34,588 nucleotides of DNA from Clostridiales bacterium. Lineage in GTDB: Bacteria; Bacillota; Clostridia; Lachnospirales; Lachnospiraceae. Position numbers and translations under genes: made by a program. Positions within the stretch are counted from its first letter, which is position 1; each line of letters opens with the position of its first letter. Below are positions 31,563 to 34,588 of this stretch, one piece after another. The notes under the pieces are model-generated. The model was not told the origin of the DNA and ran no database searches. It saw nothing but the letters and a program-made list of their open reading frames with translations. The stretch covers positions 1-34,588 of the forward strand of contig JAJBVF010000453.1 in the NCBI GenBank assembly GCA_020859965.1. The letters run 5' to 3'.

Positions 31563-33100
31563 TATGCTGCGCCTCCTTTCGCGGTATCTGCGCCGCCCAT
31601 CATGAGAAGTCCCAGATTTTCCTCATTTGCTTCCGAAGCATCCATCCGTCCGGAGATCTTCCCTTCATACATAACCACGATACGATCCGAAAGTGAAAGC
31701 AGCTCTTCGAGCTCCGCGGAAACCAGCAGCACGCCCCGTCCCTCTTCCTTCACTTCCTGCAGGATTGTCCGGATCGACTCGATCGCCCCAATATCAACAC
31801 CACGGGTCGGCTGGGAAGCGATCAGCAGCTTCCCGCCGATCGAAACCTCGCGGGCTACTACGATTTTCTGCGCATTGCCGCCGGAAAGAGACTGCGTGAT
31901 CATCTCCGGATCTCTGGGCCGTATATCAAACTTCTCCGCAAGTTTCGTCGTATAGTCAGTAATCTCTTTATTGTTTACCAGCATCCCTTTTGCAAAGGGC
32001 TTATCATCTACCTGAACAGCTACAATATTCTCCTTCAGTGATAGAGCGCGGTTCAGTCCCCGGGTATTCCGGTCTTCCGGAATATGAGTAAGACCTGCTT
32101 CCCTCACCTTCTTCGGCTGGAAATTCGTGATGTCCTGACCATCCAGATACACCTTTCCCTTTTCGACCTTCCGAAGCCCGGTGATCGCCTCGATCAGCTC
32201 GCTCTGTCCATTGCCGTCAATCCCGGCCACACCGACAATCTCACCCGCGCGAACCTCCAGATTGATCCCGCGTATTTTGGAATTCTCCTTCTCGCCGGAA
32301 GTCCACAGATTCTCTACCCGAAGAACCACCTCTCCCGGAGTGGCAGCCTTCCGCTCAATATTCAGGAACACCTCGCGGCCGATCATCATCTTCGCAAGCT
32401 CGGCCTCAGATGTCTCGCTCTTATTTACCGTCCCGATATAATTTCCCTGTCTCATAACAGAAATCCGGTCGGAAATCTGCATAACCTCATCCAGCTTATG
32501 GGAAATAAAGACGATTGACTTTCCATTTTCACGCAGCTTATCCAGAATGCGGAAAAGCTGCTGCGCCTCCTGCGGCGTCAGCACCGCTGTCGGCTCGTCC
32601 AGAATAATAATCTCAGCACCGCGGCAGAGAATCTTGATGATCTCCACACGCTGCGCCTCACCTACGGATATCTGGTTGATCTTCTTATTCATCTGAATAT
32701 CCATGTTATACTCATCAATATATTCCTGGATATCCGCTCTTGCCTTTTCGAAGTCAATCCGCATGCCCTTCCTCGGCTCAAATCCCAGAATAATATTCTC
32801 CAGAACAGTCAGCTCATTCACAAGCATGAATTCCTGATGAACCATACCGATCCCTTTTTCGATCGCGATCTTCGGCACGATCTTCGTCAGCTGCTCTCCA
32901 TTTACCTTTACTGTTCCGTCGTCAAAATCATACATACCGTAAAGCATCTTCATCATGGTGGACTTTCCGGCGCCATTCTCACCGATCAGGGAATGAATTT
33001 CCCCCTTTTTCAGATTAAAGTGGCCATTTTTTACCGCCTGTACCTCACCAAATGACTTTACGATGTTTGTCATTTCCACACAATATTCATTCACCGACAC
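31562..33100 (-). CDS. Nucleoside ABC transporter double ATPase (NupO/YufO-like)
   Basis: This 512-residue protein has two ABC domains. Domain 1 (about 5-245) has Walker A GENGAGKSTMMK, signature SVGEAQRVEI and Walker B IIILDEPTAVL. Domain 2 (about 260-500) has a degenerate Walker A (GIDGNGQSEL), signature LSGGNAQKIVV and altered Walker B (LLIASQPTRGVD), as in sugar/nucleoside importers where one site is weak. It starts at GTG (33100) after AGGGG at 5 bases. Confidence 0.95.
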   Translation of the reverse strand: MSVNEYCVEMTNIVKSFGEVQAVKNGHFNLKKGEIHSLIGENGAGKSTMMKMLYGMYDFDDGTVKVNGEQLTKIVPKIAIEKGIGMVHQEFMLVNELTVLENIILGFEPRKGMRIDFEKARADIQEYIDEYNMDIQMNKKINQISVGEAQRVEIIKILCRGAEIIILDEPTAVLTPQEAQQLFRILDKLRENGKSIVFISHKLDEVMQISDRISVMRQGNYIGTVNKSETSEAELAKMMIGREVFLNIERKAATPGEVVLRVENLWTSGEKENSKIRGINLEVRAGEIVGVAGIDGNGQSELIEAITGLRKVEKGKVYLDGQDITNFQPKKVREAGLTHIPEDRNTRGLNRALSLKENIVAVQVDDKPFAKGMLVNNKEITDYTTKLAEKFDIRPRDPEMITQSLSGGNAQKIVVAREVSIGGKLLIASQPTRGVDIGAIESIRTILQEVKEEGRGVLLVSAELEELLSLSDRIVVMYEGKISGRMDASEANEENLGLLMMGGADTAKGGAA

Positions 33101-33143
33101 ACTCGCCCCTTTTCTTAATTCAGTGAGAATCTGTCCCTACGAT

Positions 33144-33216
33144 CGGGCAGGAAGCGACATTTCGGCTCCTGCCCGCCTGCGATCGAGCAGGAGGCGGCCT
33201 TTTCGACTCCTACTCG
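33144..33216. repeat. Two adjacent palindromes, dispersed-element copies 2 and 3
   Basis: CGGGCAGGA/TCCTGCCCG (33144-33152 with 33167-33175) and CGAGCAGGAG/CTCCTACTCG with one mismatch (33184-33193 with 33207-33216) sit head to tail with a 40-bp period, each preceded by GAT. The arms match the palindrome at 50-92. They lie in the 259-bp gap between the binding-protein gene and the ATPase gene. Confidence 0.7.
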
Positions 33217-33279
33217 CCCGCGCGGGCCGGGGTGCAGCTTCAGCCGCAAAACTCCTTGCCCGGCCGTGTGCATCAAACG

Positions 33280-33311
33280 AAAAGGGGTTGGAACACAGCC
33301 AACCCCTTTTT
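33280..33311 (-). terminator. Hairpin between binding-protein and ATPase genes
   Basis: AAAAGGGGTTGG (33280-33291) and CCAACCCCTTTT (33299-33310) pair perfectly with a 7-nt loop, giving T-runs on both strands. After the binding-protein gene it would end most transcripts, leaving some read-through to the importer genes, a usual way to make extra binding protein. Confidence 0.85.
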
Positions 33312-33359
33312 CAATTCATTACAAATCACCTGTGTTTCGATTATTCAGATTGCTGTTAC

Positions 33360-34433
33360 TTAATTATCTGCACCATAGTCAGCATAAACAGCGTCTTCCG
33401 GACCATAGCCTTCATAGTTGGATACTACGATCTCACCAGAGATGATCTTCTCTTCAAGCTCTTCAACCGTCTCAACGATCTCATCCGGGAAGTCGTCTCC
33501 GAGAGCTTCCTTCATAACGGAGAAATCAGTCAGGGAAACGCCGCCGTCAGCCAGAGTCATGTAGGAAGAACCAGCCTCAAAGGTGCCCTCAACTACGGAC
33601 TGGATCACGGAGTAAACTGCGTTGTCTACTCTCTTCAGCTGAGAAGTAAGGATTGAACCCGGATACTGGCTGTCCTGATCATCATCTACACCAATCGCGA
33701 ATTTTCCATTGTCAGCAGCTGCCTGAAGGATACCAGCGCCTGTACCGGAAGCAACGTTCATAACAATGTCCGCACCCAGATCATACTGCGCTTCTGTCAT
33801 GGATTTTCCTGTAGCCGGGTCTGTCCAGTTTCCAACGAAGGACTGAAGAATCTGTACATCCGGATCTACGTACTTCGCGCCTTCATAATATCCTACATAA
33901 AAGTCATGAAGAACCGGGATATCCATTCCGCCTACCCAGCCGATGATGTGGTCTGAATTCACGCCTTCGATCTCATCATGCTGTGTAAACAGAGCTGCTG
34001 CAGCACCTGCCAGGAAGGAACCCTGATTCTGAGCGAAAGATACAGATACGATATTGTCGCCTTCTACTGTGTCGTCGATGATCGCAAACTTGGTATCCGG
34101 ATAGCTGTCATGATACTCAGACAGGAACTCTGAGAGGTTGGAAGAGGTACAGATAACCAGATCATAGCCATCCTCACATGCGGAGAGAAGGTTCGCCTGC
34201 CATTCATCGGATGTCGATCCTTCCAGTTCCTTAACTTCAATATCAAAATCTTCCTCTGCCAGCAGCATTCCATTGTGGCACATATCATTGAAAGACTGAT
34301 CTCCAAGCATACCGGAATATACCAGGCAAACAGACACGTCCGCTGCTTCATCCGCTAATACACTGGTTCCACTGACTGCAAGACTGCACAGCATCACGCT
34401 TGTGAGTAAAACACTGGTCACTTTCTTTTTCAT
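33360..34433 (-). CDS. BMP-family nucleoside-binding protein
   Basis: This 357-residue exported solute-binding protein belongs to the basic membrane protein (PnrA/BmpA/NupN) family, which bind nucleosides. Motifs include VCLVYSGMLGDQSFNDMCHNG, DLVICTSSNLSEF, VSFAQNQGSFLAGAAAALF, VGGMDIPVLHDFYVGYYEGA and GIGVDDDQD-type ligand contacts (FAIGVDDDQDSQYPG). The signal peptide (1-28, ending VLADEA) has no lipobox; its only cysteine (16) lies within the hydrophobic core. AAGGAGGAAG precedes the ATG. It is the first gene of the cluster, under a consensus promoter. Confidence 0.93.
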   Translation of the reverse strand: MKKKVTSVLLTSVMLCSLAVSGTSVLADEAADVSVCLVYSGMLGDQSFNDMCHNGMLLAEEDFDIEVKELEGSTSDEWQANLLSACEDGYDLVICTSSNLSEFLSEYHDSYPDTKFAIIDDTVEGDNIVSVSFAQNQGSFLAGAAAALFTQHDEIEGVNSDHIIGWVGGMDIPVLHDFYVGYYEGAKYVDPDVQILQSFVGNWTDPATGKSMTEAQYDLGADIVMNVASGTGAGILQAAADNGKFAIGVDDDQDSQYPGSILTSQLKRVDNAVYSVIQSVVEGTFEAGSSYMTLADGGVSLTDFSVMKEALGDDFPDEIVETVEELEEKIISGEIVVSNYEGYGPEDAVYADYGADN

Positions 34434-34504
34434 AGTTTCTTCCTCCTTGTTGGTTAAATTATCTAAATCCTCATGGACCAGATTTCATTTCTTTGTACAA
34501 AATT

Positions 34505-34533
34505 ATTATAGGGATGATAAAACGTTTTGTCAA
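34505..34533 (-). promoter_or_regulatory. Consensus promoter of the nucleoside cluster with embedded operator
   Basis: On the minus strand TTGACA (34533-34528) and TATAAT (34510-34505) are 17 bp apart, both perfect. The spacer contains the perfect palindrome AAAACGTTTT (34519-34528), which has the central CG typical of LacI-family operators. A repressor bound there would block RNA polymerase. The predicted leader is about 65 nt. Confidence 0.85.
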
Positions 34534-34588
34534 GCTTCTTTTTTCTGCAAATCGCCCATTCTGCAATAATTTTTTTGGCCTGCTGTTC

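Overview
The window looks like chromosomal DNA from a spore-forming, strictly anaerobic member of the Firmicutes, most likely a gut Lachnospiraceae (Clostridia). The grounds are a spoIIAA-spoIIAB-sigF operon and a yyaC-type spore gene, a radical 2-hydroxyacyl-CoA dehydratase set with its iron-sulfur activator, Gram-positive surface proteins with FN3, Ig-like and choline-binding-type repeats, strong AGGAGG ribosome binding sites and roughly balanced GC. I cannot name the genus. I see no rRNA, tRNA, CRISPR array, prophage or intact transposase.

Layout. 1-3.8 kb: two closely related secreted FN3 proteins on the minus strand flank a plus-strand yyaC-like spore gene. 3.8-4.7 kb: ybaB-recR, without the dnaX gene that usually precedes them. 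4.7-5.1 kb: a gene-free stretch with a compact set of RNA-like hairpins, perhaps the decayed right end of an IS200/IS605-type element. 5.3-6.5 kb: a malic enzyme. 6.7-10.0 kb: a two-gene 2-hydroxyacyl-CoA dehydratase-like operon in which one subunit is fused to the activator ATPase. 10.2-12.1 kb: spoIIAA-spoIIAB-sigF with a SigH-like promoter. 12.2-12.4 kb: a hairpin-rich region bounded by an exact 46-bp direct repeat. 12.4-15.5 kb: folC, a previously uncalled 52-codon gene and a zinc-ribbon/TPR membrane protein, joined by overlapping stop and start codons. 15.8-16.8 kb: an acidic exported protein. 16.9-17.8 kb: an XRE-Uma2 fusion. 17.9-21.9 kb: two large cell-surface proteins. 22.1-22.7 kb: a Crp/Fnr regulator with an FNR-type box in its own promoter.

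23.0-34.5 kb is one minus-strand gene cluster of ten genes. It starts at a consensus promoter at the right edge and ends at a strong terminator near 22.97 kb. It encodes a BMP-type nucleoside ABC importer (binding protein, double ATPase, two permeases), a nucleoside hydrolase, two M20 metallohydrolases, a glutamine-amidotransferase-like protein without the usual nucleophile cysteine, a LacI-family repressor and a ribokinase. The expected flow is nucleoside uptake, cleavage to base plus ribose, and phosphorylation of ribose. The two M20 enzymes and the amidotransferase-like protein do not fit plain nucleoside use. They suggest a modified or amino-acid-conjugated nucleoside as substrate, and this is the best candidate for an undescribed pathway here. 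A palindrome of LacI-operator type sits inside the promoter and a similar one follows the repressor gene.
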